64,000 bases of DNA from Firmicutes bacterium UBA5010 (lineage in GTDB: Bacteria; Bacillota; Clostridia; Tissierellales; Sedimentibacteraceae): the NCBI GenBank assembly GCA_002396645.1, contig DGYI01000028.1:1688-65687 (forward strand), written 5' to 3'. Position numbers and translations under genes: made by a program. How positions within the stretch are numbered: position 1 is the stretch's first letter; every line of letters starts with the position of its first letter. Below the pieces are notes generated by a model. It made no database searches, was not told the DNA's origin, and saw only the letters and a list, made by a program, of their open reading frames with translations. Shown here piece by piece: positions 63,099-64,000 of the stretch.

Positions 63099-64000
63099 TT
63101 ATTTTGCATATTCAATAGCTCTTGTTTCTCTTATTACATTAACCTTAATTTGTCCGGGATATTCTAATTCATCTTCAATTTTCTTAACTATATCTTTAGC
63201 TATTAATATTATTGAGCTGTCATTAACAAGTTCCGGCTTAACCATAATTCTTATTTCTCTGCCGGCTTGTATAGCAAATGATTTTTCAACACCTTCAAAT
63301 GAATTTGATATTTCTTCCAGTTTCTCAAGTCTCTTAATGTATGATTCAAGTGTCTCTCTTCTTGCTCCCGGTCTTGCTGCTGATATTGCATCTGCTGCTT
63401 GTACCAATACAGCCTCTATGGTTTGTGGCTCAACATCACCATGATGTGCACCGATCGCATGTAATACCGCTTTATTTTCTTTGTATTTTCTGGCTAAGTC
63501 TTCACCTATTACTACATGAGGACCTTCTACTTCATGATCTACTGCTTTACCTATATCATGTAATAAGCCCGCTCTTTTTGCTATCTTAACATCAGCACCC
63601 AGTTCAGCAGCCATAATTCCTGCCAAATGAGCAACCTCTATAGAATGTTTTAAAACATTTTGACCATAACTAGTTCTAAATCTCAATCTACCTAATAATT
63701 TTATGAGTTCTGGATGTAAACCGTGTACCCCTGTTTCAAATGCAGCCTGTTCGCCATCATCTTTAATTTTTTGTTCAATTTCTTTTTTAGCTTTTTCGAC
63801 CATTTCTTCTATTCTGGCCGGATGTATTCTTCCATCTGATATAAGCTTTTCTAACGCAAGTCTTGCAACTTCACGCCTTATCGGATCAAATCCTGAAATA
63901 ACCACTGCTTCTGGTGTATCATCTATTATTAAATCAATACCAGTTAGAGTTTCAAGAGCCCTGATATTTCTACCCTCTCTACCGATTATTCTACCTTTCA
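63099..64000 (-). CDS. rny: ribonuclease Y, C-terminal part (cut by window edge)
   Basis: The frame runs off the right edge without a start. The visible 300 codons cover the end of the KH domain (GRIIGREGRNIR at the edge) and the whole HD domain with HDIGKAVDHE and GAHHGD metal motifs, then the usual C-terminal region. The missing N-terminus should carry a membrane helix and coiled-coil. RNase Y starts mRNA decay in Firmicutes. Confidence 0.95.
   Translation of the reverse strand, partial: KGRIIGREGRNIRALETLTGIDLIIDDTPEAVVISGFDPIRREVARLALEKLISDGRIHPARIEEMVEKAKKEIEQKIKDDGEQAAFETGVHGLHPELIKLLGRLRFRTSYGQNVLKHSIEVAHLAGIMAAELGADVKIAKRAGLLHDIGKAVDHEVEGPHVVIGEDLARKYKENKAVLHAIGAHHGDVEPQTIEAVLVQAADAISAARPGARRETLESYIKRLEKLEEISNSFEGVEKSFAIQAGREIRIMVKPELVNDSSIILIAKDIVKKIEDELEYPGQIKVNVIRETRAIEYAK

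Noticed and set aside
1..64000. CRISPR arrays, tRNA and rRNA genes, insertion sequences
   Set aside because: No regular spacer repeats, no tRNA cloverleaf with CCA-like end, no rRNA blocks and no transposase motifs were seen on either strand.

Overview
The window is AT-rich chromosomal DNA from a low-GC Gram-positive anaerobe of the class Clostridia. The evidence is the strong AGGAGG-type ribosome binding sites, the gene order miaB-mutS-mutL-miaA-hfq followed by lexA, the order aroH-cmk-plsC-ispH-S1 protein, a T-box leader on a methionyl-tRNA synthetase gene, a lexA/yneA-type SOS pair, and an ATP/corrinoid-dependent methyltransferase locus. Genus cannot be fixed from sequence alone. I see no rRNA, tRNA, CRISPR array, insertion sequence or prophage.

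Layout. (1) 0.1-5.0 kb: a ribosomally made peptide (RiPP) locus with an ABC exporter, a 726-residue radical SAM maturase, an 86-residue accessory protein and a 56-residue precursor with seven cysteines in a CxxC/CxxxC ladder. The maturase looks like two normally separate enzymes of the CXXX-repeat peptide systems fused in one chain. This is the most interesting system in the window. (2) 5.1-9.8 kb: a ferritin-like protein, then chorismate mutase, CMP kinase, acyltransferase, IspH and an S1-domain protein. (3) 9.9-19.5 kb: three tandem M42 aminopeptidases, deoC, then a BMP-type nucleoside ABC importer (lipoprotein, ATPase, two permeases) and thymidine kinase, together a peptide and nucleoside salvage block. 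(4) 19.5-24.2 kb: dehydrogenase, isochorismatase-like hydrolase, ZIP transporter, cNMP-binding/DUF2225 protein and VanW protein. (5) 24.2-29.8 kb: a corrinoid methyl-transfer locus with three UroD-fold methyltransferases, one corrinoid protein and one ASKHA/[2Fe-2S] reductive activator. (6) 29.8-37.6 kb: an AraC/GyrI-like regulator, five GNAT acetyltransferases, an APH-like kinase, small unknowns and a nucleoside phosphorylase. (7) 37.7-41.5 kb: T-box(Met)-controlled methionyl-tRNA synthetase, an odd leader region, rsgA and a GNAT remnant. (8) 41.5-45.5 kb: MraY/WecA-type transferase and a 930-residue orphan lipoprotein. (9) 45.6-58.8 kb: miaB, mutS, mutL, miaA, hfq, a COG4100 PLP enzyme, an unknown Cys-rich protein, a PfkB kinase, a PadR/DUF2812/lipoprotein operon and a CorA-like transporter. 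(10) 58.8-64 kb: lexA and a divergent yneA-like SOS gene with LexA boxes, a tyrosine recombinase, purB and the 3' part of rny.

How they fit together. Most blocks are housekeeping operons read left to right. The accessory modules are the RiPP locus, the corrinoid locus and the GNAT-rich stretch. Starts were moved to internal ATG codons wherever a good ribosome binding site and the family N-terminus agreed. Family names are recalled from sequence motifs; no database search was run.
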